Made by a program: the position numbers and the translations under genes | Notes under the pieces: model-generated | Told to the model about the DNA's origin: nothing | The model's input: only the letters and a program-made list of their open reading frames with translations | The model's database searches: none | DNA from: Bacillus sp. BHET2 | GTDB lineage: Bacteria; Bacillota; Bacilli; Bacillales; Bacillaceae_B | NCBI RefSeq assembly: GCF_005938125.1 | Contig: NZ_VCQN01000001.1 | Span: 558,001 to 622,000, forward strand | Reading direction: 5' to 3' | DNA: 64,000 nt | Shown here: positions 54,005 to 61,391 of the stretch, piece after piece | Position numbering within the stretch: the stretch's first letter is position 1 | Layout of the letters: every line of letters starts with the position of its first letter

Positions 54005-54433
54005 TTACCTTTCAGCTCGATTCTCAAGGGTGAAAACCCGTTTATCGATATCTGTTATTCTTGTGTTCAGATAATGAAAGTCCGTTTCAGAACGTTGGTT
54101 GCCTACTTTTAACAAAGCAATGACATCTTCTGTTTGAGAAGATTCGATTCTGTTAACCGTTTCCTTTATCTCTTTCAAATCACTTCCGAACTCCTTCATA
54201 TTACCATCGAGTCCTTGTACATTACTTTCAAGTCCTTGCATATTACCATCGAGTCCTTGCACATTACTTTCAAGTCCTTGCATATTACTTTCAAGTCCTT
54301 GCACATTACTTTCGAGCCCTTTCATATTACGGTCAAGTTCTTTCATATTACGGTCAAGTTCTTTCAAATTTCGGTCGAACTCCTTCATGTTACGTTGAAT
54401 ATCGGATAACATGTTCACAATTTGCTTTTCCAT
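54005..54433 (-). CDS. Coiled-coil protein built of 7-residue repeats
   Basis: A 142-residue protein. Residues 15-85 are about ten copies of L-(E/D/K)-x-N-(M/V)-x-(G/E), written in DNA as 21-base tandem repeats, giving a regular heptad coiled coil. The C-terminal part (VNRIESSQTEDVIALLKVGN, TRITDIDKRVFTLENRAE) continues the coil without exact repeats. Repeat number may vary between strains by slippage. Function unknown; a degenerate copy of part of the gene with its flank lies at 62520-62706. Confidence 0.8.
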   Translation of the reverse strand: MEKQIVNMLSDIQRNMKEFDRNLKELDRNMKELDRNMKGLESNVQGLESNMQGLESNVQGLDGNMQGLESNVQGLDGNMKEFGSDLKEIKETVNRIESSQTEDVIALLKVGNQRSETDFHYLNTRITDIDKRVFTLENRAER

Positions 54434-54510
54434 TTTTTCACCTCCTTGATACTATTATAATTGAAATTAATCGATGATACTACCCTGATGGGATTCACTT
54501 GATGAACACG

Positions 54511-54585
54511 TTATGGAAAATAAGTACGTCAATGTGGTTTATAATACAATGTGGAAGATCTCTTTTAGATTACTCCTCGATTCAA
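54511..54585 (+). repeat. Duplicated 3' end and downstream flank of a VOC-type gene
   Basis: TGGAAAATAAGTACGTCAAT and CTTTTAGATTACTCCTCGAT match TGGAAAATAAGTAAGTCACT and GTTTTAGAATACTCCTCGAT at 57853-57919, which include the last codons of the VOC gene there. No VOC coding sequence remains upstream here. Confidence 0.6.
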
Positions 54586-54631
54586 AGGGAACGATCTCTA
54601 AGTCGTTATGACTCGACCCAAACATATTATA

Positions 54632-54670
54632 GGCACCTGCCCCAATACTCTAATGTTGGGGGCAGGTGCC
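54632..54670 (+). terminator. GGCACCTGCCCC hairpin
   Basis: GGCACCTGCCCCAA and TTGGGGGCAGGTGCC pair (one bulged G) around about ten bases and are followed by ATTTTATT. It belongs to the GGTGCCTG family. Confidence 0.65.
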
Positions 54671-54923
54671 ATTTTATTAGCTTTATAGAAATGATTAAAA
54701 GTATCGTTAACCACAAGTGTTGAACCTTAAAAAAAATTAATGTAGGGGAATTTTGCGGAATTCTCTAATCCTGTATGGTAAGTTATTATTTGGAAATGTA
54801 GTATTTCTATACTATAAAGGAAATACCTAATTCTATTCCAAGGTTTCTTATCCTTCATACCTTTGTCAAAATCTATTGACCCTATAGGTAACAGTGAAAT
54901 CCATTCCCCAGAAAAGGATGATG

Positions 54924-55148
54924 ATGATAATGGAAAACCGAAAAGAGAAACTAACCTTCCTCGGATATTTCCTCGTATTCCCATTCTTATTTATTACAAG
55001 CTTCTTGCTATGGGGGGGTGTAATAAAAGGAAATGAACTATGTGTAGTGTCAACAGATGCATTGTCGATCATAGGGATCTATTATATCCTCACGAGTATG
55101 ATTTTTAGTTTTGTTATAAGGAAGCAAGTAAAGATTGAAAGAGAATAA
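54924..55148 (+). CDS. Small two-TM membrane protein
   Basis: A protein of about 74 residues with two membrane segments (FLGYFLVFPFLFITSFLLWG and IIGIYYILTSMIFSFVI) and a basic tail KQVKIERE. AAAAGG six bases upstream favours ATG 54924 among several nearby ATGs. The gene's last two thirds and its terminator are duplicated at 57920-58115. Function unknown. Confidence 0.6.
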   Translation: MIMENRKEKLTFLGYFLVFPFLFITSFLLWGGVIKGNELCVVSTDALSIIGIYYILTSMIFSFVIRKQVKIERE

Positions 55149-55164
55149 TATAGAATGCAGTTTA

Positions 55165-55200
55165 AGAAGGGACCTCAGGATATCAGAGGTCCTTTCTTGT
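55165..55200 (+). terminator. Terminator of the small membrane protein gene
   Basis: AAGGGACCTC and GAGGTCCTTTCTT pair around AGGATATCA; the same hairpin is copied at 58075-58110. Confidence 0.75.
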
Positions 55201-55355
55201 TTTCAATTTGAGTGAATGAGGACGGATCCCACTCTCCCTAAAGTAGGATGGGATCCGTACCCAGTTAACCTTTTTAATAAGAATGAAGGATTCATCTCCT
55301 ATTTTATCGAATTCAAGTAATAGGTTAGTATAACTAAAGAATAAGGCGTTAATCA

Positions 55356-55649
55356 ATGACATTTTTAAAAAATCTAAATGAAATAGTTGATTTTAAAGCT
55401 ACTTTAGAGGATGGATATAGGGATATTATTGAATTATCGAAGAGATGTAGGTTTTCTAATTGCTCTCATACGAAAGAAACAGATTGTGCAGTGAAACATG
55501 CGATTGATGACGGGATTCTTTCGAAGGAAACATTCACTTCATTCTATAGAGAGAAGAATGAAGCATTGTATGTTTCAAATCAACTTAATAAAACGAAAGC
55601 AATTGAGTATATGAAAAAAAGGGATCTTTTTCGAGATCCGCCTTTTTAG
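55356..55649 (+). pseudogene. Relic of an RsgA-type GTPase (C-terminal zinc domain)
   Basis: A 97-residue frame whose middle, YRDIIELSKRCRFSNCSHTK then ETDCAVKHAIDDGILS, is the C-terminal zinc domain of RsgA (YjeQ/YloQ), with the C..C.H..C ligands. The OB and GTPase domains that make up the first 220 residues are missing. The ATG has no strong ribosome site. It is probably a fragment of a paralogue. A small stand-alone zinc protein is the alternative. Confidence 0.65.
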
Positions 55650-55711
55650 TTGATTCCGTCAAATAGAAACTATTAATCGGAGATAACTATTATTGGAGAG
55701 AAGTGATACGC

Positions 55712-56179
55712 ATGATGGTACAAAAAGATGAAGTAGTAAAACATCATGTAAATATGATTGCATGGTCTCAAACATTAAATAATCTTTCAAGTAATCAATG
55801 GTTTAGTCCCATAAAAGAAAACAAGTGGAGCATAGCAGAGATCATCAGTCATTTGATTCCATGGGATGAATTTGTTTTAGAATATCGTATTCCTTATTTT
55901 AGCTCTAACGATTCTCTGCCTAATTCTCCCGATAGAGATGCAGTAAATGAAAGAGCTGCTTTAGAGGGCAGAAGTGCCGAAAAATCTGTGACTATTAATA
56001 GATTCATTGCCTCTAGGACTAAATTACTTGAGTGTATTGAGAATATAAGTAGTGATTTGTGGGATAAAACATTCCGAATTGGTGAAACAGAACTAACGGT
56101 TTATCAATATTTTAAAGGGCTGACTGAGCATGATACTCATCATAAAAAGCAAATCCAAGATTCCCTTACTAAACATTGA
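55712..56179 (+). CDS. DinB-like four-helix protein
   Basis: A 155-residue protein of the DinB/DUF664-type four-helix family: WSQTLNNLSSNQWFSPIKEN, KWSIAEIISHLIPWDEF and a late LTEHDTHHKKQIQ, with His residues placed to bind a divalent metal. Related enzymes are thiol-dependent (bacillithiol) transferases. The ATG at 55712 or 55715 fits the GGAGAG upstream. Substrate unknown. Confidence 0.75.
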   Translation: MMVQKDEVVKHHVNMIAWSQTLNNLSSNQWFSPIKENKWSIAEIISHLIPWDEFVLEYRIPYFSSNDSLPNSPDRDAVNERAALEGRSAEKSVTINRFIASRTKLLECIENISSDLWDKTFRIGETELTVYQYFKGLTEHDTHHKKQIQDSLTKH

Positions 56180-56258
56180 TTTATAAGCGCGATATTCCAT
56201 GGGGAGTGTGGGGTCAGTCCAGCTGCTACATTTTGACTGATTCGAAAAAACTGAATGT

Positions 56259-56280
56259 AGGTGCCTGTCCCCGTGGTTCC
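56259..56280. repeat. GGTGCCTGTCCCCG element
   Basis: Single-arm copy of the GGTGCCTGTCCCC family (no matching left arm), just before the ArsR-type promoter. Confidence 0.5.
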
Positions 56281-56294
56281 TTCAAAATATCTTA

Positions 56295-56332
56295 AATATT
56301 CCTTGACGGGAATATTCATTTTGGGGTATATT
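56295..56332 (+). promoter_or_regulatory. Promoter with palindromic operator of the ArsR-type gene
   Basis: AATATTCC-TTGACG-GGAATATT is a perfect 8-bp dyad whose spacer is the -35 box; TATATT follows 18 bases later. A start point about seven bases after the -10 would fall at the ATG 56339, suggesting a leaderless or near-leaderless message and autorepression. Confidence 0.65.
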
Positions 56333-56338
56333 ATAAAT

Positions 56339-56665
56339 ATGAAAACCATATTAAATGCTCTCGCCGAGCCAAATCGCTTGCAAATAGTCGAACTTCTGCG
56401 TGATGGACCTCTTACAGTGGGGGATATCACTGACAAACTACGAATGAACCAGCCGCAAGTTTCAAAACATCTCAGAGTATTGAACCAGTCAGGTGTCGTC
56501 GAAGTCCAGCCAATCGCCAATCGGCGTTACTACAAGCTAAGACCCGAGCCGTTTAAAGAGTTGGATACGTGGGTGGATTCTTACAAACACCTTTGGAACG
56601 AACGATTTGATCGTTTAGAGGACTACCTGCACAAAGTAAAACGAAAGGAAGTAGACGACGAATAA
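56339..56665 (+). CDS. ArsR-family winged-helix regulator
   Basis: A 108-residue ArsR/SmtB-type protein: ILNALAEPNRLQIVELLRDG, TVGDITDKLRMNQPQVSKHL, RVLNQSGVVEVQPIANRRYYKL. It lacks the CxCxxC metal site. This subgroup is commonly paired with AHSA1/SRPBCC proteins, as here (56895). The frame is open upstream to 56261, but the promoter lies there, so ATG 56339 is taken. It probably represses its own gene and the next. Confidence 0.87.
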   Translation: MKTILNALAEPNRLQIVELLRDGPLTVGDITDKLRMNQPQVSKHLRVLNQSGVVEVQPIANRRYYKLRPEPFKELDTWVDSYKHLWNERFDRLEDYLHKVKRKEVDDE

Positions 56666-56894
56666 TCCGAAGTAGTTCATGGGTCTGCCATGTCCATGAG
56701 GTCGTGCCTAGAGAAAATTGGAAATGTAGGAAGAAAGACAGAAGGAGTTAAGGACTTTCTGAAGAATACTACAATCGGTTACTTTTTTAGCAAGATGTTG
56801 AGATCAAGACTATCACATCTTAACATCATTACTTTCCCAAGCTTGATGTTGTTACTTGTCACTTGATCAATTCATGTGAAATGGAGGAAACGAA

Positions 56895-57413
56895 ATGATA
56901 AACAACAATCCTATGTTGTCTAGAGTGGAGGATAACCGGATGCTTGTGCTCGAGAGGATCTTCGATGCACCGCGTGACTTGGTGTTCACGATGTTTAAAG
57001 AACCTGAGCATCTCAGAAGTTGGTGGGGCCCAAGAGGCTGGGAGCTTCCTGTTTGCCATGTGGATTTCCAACCGGGCGGTATCTGGCACTACTGCATGAA
57101 ATGCGTTGATCCAGACCAGGGTCAATTCTTCGGAATGGAATCTTGGGGAAAAGGGGTTTATAAAAAAATCATTGAACCGGAAAAAATCGTCTACGTCGAT
57201 TCTTTCTCGGATTCTGAAGGCAATACGAACGAAGACATGCCATCAACGGAAGTTACATTGGAATTCATCGAAATGGGCAGCAAGACGAAGCTGATCAGCC
57301 GCTCTGTCTACTCTTCGGCGGAAGCCCTTAAGACCGTTACGGACATGGGGATGATACAAGGAATCACTGAAACGTGGGACCGTTTGGAAGAAGCACTTCA
57401 GTTGCACAAATAA
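56895..57413 (+). CDS. AHSA1/SRPBCC-family protein
   Basis: A 172-residue START-like protein: LVLERIFDAPRDLVFTMFKE, LRSWWGPRGWELPVCHVDFQ, PGGIWHYCMK, VTLEFIEMGSKTKL and ETWDRLEEAL. The fold forms a hydrophobic pocket; family members bind lipids, aromatics or act as Hsp90 activators. In Bacillus it is usually found after an ArsR-type gene. GGAGGAAACG precedes the ATG. Ligand unknown. Confidence 0.85.
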   Translation: MINNNPMLSRVEDNRMLVLERIFDAPRDLVFTMFKEPEHLRSWWGPRGWELPVCHVDFQPGGIWHYCMKCVDPDQGQFFGMESWGKGVYKKIIEPEKIVYVDSFSDSEGNTNEDMPSTEVTLEFIEMGSKTKLISRSVYSSAEALKTVTDMGMIQGITETWDRLEEALQLHK

Positions 57414-57482
57414 AGAAAGATCTCGGACGCATCTGAAGTAATAGAAACAGAGTTAACTTATTCTAAAGGAGTGTAAAAATCA

Positions 57483-57863
57483 ATGATAAATAAAGTCGGT
57501 CAAATCATGTTGTATGTCAATAACCAAGATGAGGCGGTACAATTTTGGACAGAAAAAGTAGGATTTAGCGTAAAGTCTAAGGAAGATAACGATCAAGGAA
57601 TGAGATGGATTGAAGTGGCTCCAACAAAAGAGGCAGAAACAAGCATCATTCTGCACAATAAGGATTTCGTTGCAAAAATGTCACCTGGATTAAATCTCGG
57701 AACCCCTTCTTTAATGTTTTTCACTGATCAATTTGATGAATTGTATACGAATCTTTCCAATAAAAAGATCAAAGTAGGTGAGATCGTCAATATGCCTACT
57801 GGCAGGGTATTTAACTTTGCTGATCATGAAGAAAACTATTTTGCCGTAATGGAAAATAAGTAA
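57483..57863 (+). CDS. VOC-family (glyoxalase-like) protein
   Basis: A 126-residue protein with two beta-alpha-beta-beta-beta units: VGQIMLYVNNQDEAVQFWTE and GFSVKSKED; later SLMFFTDQFDELYTNL and NFADHEENYFAVMENK. Metal ligand positions are partly kept (Gln at the first strand, Glu in the second unit). Such proteins include bacillithiol transferases and antibiotic resistance proteins. AAAGGAG lies upstream. The final codons are duplicated at 54511. Confidence 0.83.
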   Translation: MINKVGQIMLYVNNQDEAVQFWTEKVGFSVKSKEDNDQGMRWIEVAPTKEAETSIILHNKDFVAKMSPGLNLGTPSLMFFTDQFDELYTNLSNKKIKVGEIVNMPTGRVFNFADHEENYFAVMENK

Positions 57864-58112
57864 GTCACTTTGGTTTATATAACCAGGTGGAAAATCTGTT
57901 TTAGAATACTCCTCGATTCATGGGGGGTGTAATAAAAGGAAATGACCTCTGGGCAGTGTCAACAGACGCATTGTCGATTATAGGAATCTATTATATCCTC
58001 ACAAGTATGATTTTTAGTTTTGTGATAAGGAAGCAAGTAAAGATTGAAAGAGAATAATATAGAATGCAGTTTAAGAAGGGACCTCCGGATATTAGAGGTC
58101 CCTTCTTGTTTT
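57853..58112 (+). repeat. Duplicated block holding a truncated membrane protein gene
   Basis: From 57920 the sequence GGGGGGTGTAATAAAAGGAA, CAGTGTCAACAGACGCATTG, ATTTTTAGTTTTGTGATAAG through the hairpin GGGACCTCCGGATATTAGAG copies 55010-55200 with few changes. It contains the last two thirds of the 54924 gene without its start, plus the terminator. Confidence 0.8.
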
Positions 58113-58125
58113 CAATTTCATCTAA

Positions 58126-58152
58126 GAAGCAAGAGAACCGTCCCCGTGCTTC
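58126..58152. repeat. GAAGCAAGAGAACCGTCCCC element, consensus copy
   Basis: GAAGCAAGAGAACCGTCCCC followed by GTGCTTC has complementary ends and is the best-preserved member of this dispersed family. Confidence 0.7.
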
Positions 58153-58161
58153 ACCCGTTCT

Positions 58162-58320
58162 TCATTCTTTTCTTTCATAAAGTAAATACGCATCTACAAA
58201 TCCAATGATAGCAACAACAGAGTAACCAAGTGTAGTGTCCAAATCTTTGCTTTTCAGTGCTATAAAAGCAAAGATTAGACCTATTATTATTAGAATTAAA
58301 CAAATGATGTTATTCCTCAT
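58162..58320 (-). CDS. Small two-TM membrane protein
   Basis: A 52-residue protein, MRNNIICLILIIIGLIFAFI onward, with two membrane segments and a YLLYERKE tail. AGAGG nine bases upstream supports ATG 58320; the frame extends to 58380, so longer forms are possible. It lies just after the gene at 58382 on the same strand and may share its transcript. Function unknown. Confidence 0.55.
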   Translation of the reverse strand: MRNNIICLILIIIGLIFAFIALKSKDLDTTLGYSVVAIIGFVDAYLLYERKE

Positions 58321-58381
58321 ACTAATTTTCCTCTCACTCATAAGAAACTTGCCTTTGTCACGAATACATCCTTTCATCATC

Positions 58382-58828
58382 TCACCGAATGTACTGCTTA
58401 TTCAAAAATTGTTTAGCTTGTATATGATTAGGCTCCAATGACAGCATCCTTTTCGCCGTCTCATAGGCTTCTTCCTCACTTACTACTTGATTCGGTATCA
58501 TATGTAAAAATAAGAGATTGGAAAGATAGCCGACCTCTTGTCGATCGGTTAATTCAACACACCGCCTTGCATGATAGAGGGCAGCATAATAAGCACCATC
58601 CAAGTAACTTAGTGGATTCACCATCAACCTGAACGCCATTTCGTGTAACTCAACGTTTTCCTTTTCGACTAGTAAACTCATAATGTATGAGTAATTCGCA
58701 ATACTCGAATCATTGAATGCGATATCCATTAGTTCTGCATCCAGTTCTGAATAGGATAGTTCTTTCGTGCTTACTTTTGCTTTTTCAAACTGTCCTTTTA
58801 AAATATATTCTTTCAGTTGATTGGTCAT
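58382..58828 (-). CDS. TPR-like helical protein of unknown function
   Basis: A 148-residue all-helical protein (EYILKGQFEKAKVSTKELSY, AYYAALYHARRCVELTDRQE, AYETAKRMLSLEPNHIQAKQ), the last part a clear TPR-type helix pair. No membrane segment. It is divergent from the two-component operon. No family assigned; scaffold or adaptor function is a guess from the repeats. Confidence 0.65.
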   Translation of the reverse strand: MTNQLKEYILKGQFEKAKVSTKELSYSELDAELMDIAFNDSSIANYSYIMSLLVEKENVELHEMAFRLMVNPLSYLDGAYYAALYHARRCVELTDRQEVGYLSNLLFLHMIPNQVVSEEEAYETAKRMLSLEPNHIQAKQFLNKQYIR

Positions 58829-58906
58829 TTATCGTTCCCCACCTGTTATGACTATTTAATAGATTTGGCCTGTCTGACCAGTAACTCATTCATTGTACAC
58901 AACTTT

Positions 58907-58979
58907 CTTAACCCTAACCTTAAGGCAACCTTAAATTAACCATAAATCTCAAAAATCATCCTCAGTTTCATGGTAAAAT
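58907..58979 (+). promoter_or_regulatory. Response-regulator promoter with 11-bp phased operator
   Basis: Four 11-base units, CTTAACCCTAA, CCTTAAGGCAA, CCTTAAATTAA, CCATAAATCTC (58907-58950), lie upstream of the -10 TAAAAT (58974-58979). OmpR-class regulators bind such direct repeats on one DNA face; autoregulation by the downstream regulator is inferred. Confidence 0.65.
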
Positions 58980-59018
58980 AGTATGAACATTCGATTTTAC
59001 AAGACTGGGAGTAAGTGT

Positions 59019-59714
59019 ATGGCAGAATTGATCTATATAGCAGAAGATGATATGGAAATAAACGAATTAATCACCCTTCATTTACGGAATGAGGGTTATC
59101 AAGTAGAGCAAGCCTATGATGGAGCTGAAGTGATCCGAAAATGCAGGAGTAAGCGCCCAAGCCTTCTCATCCTTGACTTAATGATGCCGAAAGTGGACGG
59201 GTTTCAGGTGATCAAGGAAGTTCGGAAGTGTTGCAAGGTTCCGATCATGCTGCTGACTGCGAGGGCGGATGATGCAGATAAAGTATTGGGGTTTGGGCTC
59301 GGGGCAGATGACTATGTCGTGAAACCCTTCAGTATGATAGAACTGGTATCGAGAGTGAATGCCCAGATCAGAAGGTATATAGATTATAGTGTGGTGGAAG
59401 AAGAGGTTGTCTTACGAAACGGATCCCTCGAGTATCACCCAATTAATCAAACGGTGACGAAAAACGGGGAAAGGCTCCTATTGACCCCGAAGGAGACGAA
59501 GCTATTATCTATTTTCGTAAAGAATGTGAACCGGTTGTTTACGAAGGCACAACTCTATGAGCGTGTATGGAACACAGACTACATCGGTGACAGCAATACG
59601 ATCATGGTCCATATCAGTCGAATCAGAGAGCAGATCGAATCAGACCCTAAATCCCCGACGTACATCACGACGGTAAAAGGGCTCGGCTATCGGATGGAGA
59701 ACCATGAAGACTAA
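59019..59714 (+). CDS. OmpR-family response regulator
   Basis: A 231-residue protein. The receiver domain has acidic YIAEDDMEINELI, phospho-acceptor Asp in SLLILDLMMPKVDG, and LLTARADDADKVLGFGLGAD with the conserved Lys in DDYVVKPF. The winged helix of OmpR type has LLTPKETKLLSIF, TKAQLYERVW, SNTIMVHISRIREQI and TVKGLGYRM. The frame starts at 58983, but GGGAG before ATG 59019 marks the likely start. It overlaps the kinase gene by 11 bases. Confidence 0.92.
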   Translation: MAELIYIAEDDMEINELITLHLRNEGYQVEQAYDGAEVIRKCRSKRPSLLILDLMMPKVDGFQVIKEVRKCCKVPIMLLTARADDADKVLGFGLGADDYVVKPFSMIELVSRVNAQIRRYIDYSVVEEEVVLRNGSLEYHPINQTVTKNGERLLLTPKETKLLSIFVKNVNRLFTKAQLYERVWNTDYIGDSNTIMVHISRIREQIESDPKSPTYITTVKGLGYRMENHED

Positions 59715-61065
59715 ACCGATCCTCCTTAAGAAGTCTATTTCGATTACCAAACAATTTTTTATAAACTATGCGTTATTGTTTATCATCATACTCGGAGTAG
59801 GGACGTTCACCCTGTTGGCCAACTACGTGTATGTCGAGACCGTGTATGAGGACTTGGATCAGGATTTCCTTAAAGAGGCGTATGAAGATGCGAAGAAATC
59901 AGGGATGAAAGCAGCATTCAAGAAGCATGAGCTGCCGAAAAATGCCTACCTTGAAATCGTCAGTCCCGATTATAAGGTGACCGATCAATTCAATAGTCCT
60001 CACAAAGTCGGGTATAACTATGGATTGAATGAATTTCTTAAGAACACCGATACGTATGATACGGATTTATATATACCAGATAAGGAGGAAGAATATTTAT
60101 TACTCTATTTTCCCGCAGATGACTATTTCCAATTAGATGATGTGTTCTTCTTCACCATCATCTTCTTCATGGTGTGCTTGATCGTGATTCTGTATTGGTA
60201 TGTGAAGAGAACATCGGTCCAGCTCATTCAGCCGATTCAAAAGCTTCTGAAGGGAATCGATTCGATTTCTTCAGGAAACTATGGGGAGAAAATCGAGTTC
60301 GAGGCGAATCAGGAGCTGAACCAGTTGAAACAGAACATTAACCAAATGGCAGGGACAATCGGTACGGAAATCGCATTGAAGGAAAGGTCCGAACAGTTGA
60401 GGAAAAGACTCATTCTGGATATTTCTCACGATTTGAAAACACCGCTAACCAATATACAGGGGTATGCTGAAACGTTGAATAGCTTTACTCATCTGAGTCG
60501 ATCAGATCAGCTGAAATATACCGATATCATTGTGTCTAACAGCAAGAGAGCAAACCGCCTTATCCATGACCTGTTCGAACTGTCCCATATGGATATTGAC
60601 AGCGATCTCATTTCCCTTAGTGAACATGATATGGCCGAGTGGCTCCGTACCATGTTGTCTTCGTTTGTAGAAGAGTTCGAAGAAAAAGGGATGGAGTATC
60701 ACTTAGATATCACAGAACAGCCTCTGATGGTGAAGTTTGATCCCTCCAAGATGGAGAGGGCGATTTCGAACATTCTCCATAATGGCATGGCGTATAGTGA
60801 TGGATATCTATCCATATCACTACAGCAGAAACAGAACCATGCAGTGATGATCATTGAAGACAGAGGAATCGGGATCCCTGCTGACTACCACGAAAAGATA
60901 TTTGAACCGTTCGTACGGATCGATGAATCCCGGAATGGTGAGACCGGGGGAACGGGACTGGGACTTTCCATTGCGAAGAAAATCGTGGAACTACATGGCG
61001 GATCCATTGAGTTGGATCGGAAGTATGACGAGGGATGCAGGTTTTTGGTTGTTTTTGGTGTTTGA
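59704..61065 (+). CDS. Sensor histidine kinase
   Basis: A 453-residue protein with two membrane segments (about 17-40 and 150-172) enclosing an outside sensor domain of about 110 residues, then HAMP (about 172-225). HisKA follows with ILDISHDLKTPLTNIQGYAE, and HATPase with ISNILHNGMAY, EDRGIGIP, GGTGLGLSIAKKIVELHGG. It phosphorylates the regulator encoded just upstream. The signal is unknown; the acidic sensor domain (DADLYIPDKEEEY-like) offers no clear hint. Confidence 0.92.
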   Translation: MKTKPILLKKSISITKQFFINYALLFIIILGVGTFTLLANYVYVETVYEDLDQDFLKEAYEDAKKSGMKAAFKKHELPKNAYLEIVSPDYKVTDQFNSPHKVGYNYGLNEFLKNTDTYDTDLYIPDKEEEYLLLYFPADDYFQLDDVFFFTIIFFMVCLIVILYWYVKRTSVQLIQPIQKLLKGIDSISSGNYGEKIEFEANQELNQLKQNINQMAGTIGTEIALKERSEQLRKRLILDISHDLKTPLTNIQGYAETLNSFTHLSRSDQLKYTDIIVSNSKRANRLIHDLFELSHMDIDSDLISLSEHDMAEWLRTMLSSFVEEFEEKGMEYHLDITEQPLMVKFDPSKMERAISNILHNGMAYSDGYLSISLQQKQNHAVMIIEDRGIGIPADYHEKIFEPFVRIDESRNGETGGTGLGLSIAKKIVELHGGSIELDRKYDEGCRFLVVFGV

Positions 61066-61168
61066 TAATCTGGCGTTCTTTTTTATGAGACTGATAGCTG
61101 AGCATTTCGGTGCCGGACCTCTGTTTCGCCAGCGTAGCGGGAGTATGGCACCGTTATTCAATCCAACA

Positions 61169-61202
61169 GTGGGAAGCACAAGAACCGTCCTTGTGCTTCC
61201 AC
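61169..61202. repeat. GAAGCACAAG hairpin element
   Basis: GGAAGCACAAG-AACCGTC-CTTGTGCTTCC is a strong inverted repeat of the GAAGCA family between the kinase gene and the riboswitch promoter (TTGACA at 61203). Confidence 0.7.
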
Positions 61203-61256
61203 TTGACAATCAACAAAAAATTTATTATCGTAGTAAAAAACTTAATACGATTCTCA

Positions 61257-61325
61257 CATTCGTATAACTCCAATAATATGGTTTGGAGGTCTCTACCAGG
61301 AACCAAAAAATCCTGATTACGAAGA
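61257..61325 (+). promoter_or_regulatory. Purine riboswitch, adenine type
   Basis: The aptamer core TATAACTCCAATAATATGG, then TTTGGAGGTCTCTACC, then CCTGATTACGA matches the purine riboswitch consensus. P1 pairs TTCGTA (61259-61264) with TACGAA (61318-61323). The ligand-reading base in the GATTACG joining segment is T, as in adenine aptamers (guanine aptamers have GACTACG). TTGACA-17-TATCGT at 61203-61231 could be the promoter. It controls the adenosine deaminase gene. Confidence 0.9.
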
Positions 61326-61370
61326 AGATACCTTTATGTGTATTTTCTTCGTAATCAGGATTTTTTTTAT
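61308..61370 (+). terminator. Riboswitch expression-platform terminator
   Basis: AAATCCTGATTACGAAGAA and TTCTTCGTAATCAGGATTT form a 19-bp stem followed by TTTTTT. The 5' arm includes the 3' half of aptamer P1, so ligand binding and terminator formation exclude each other: adenine should switch the gene ON. Confidence 0.88.
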
Positions 61371-61391
61371 TGAAAATTAGGAGGTACAACA

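Noticed and set aside
54134-54409. Plus-strand open frame rich in HIT(V/I)(E/K) repeats
   Set aside because: It is the complement of the 21-base repeats of the minus-strand coiled-coil gene; no ribosome site.
54005-54433. CRISPR array
   Set aside because: The 21-base repeats are contiguous without unique spacers and encode heptads.
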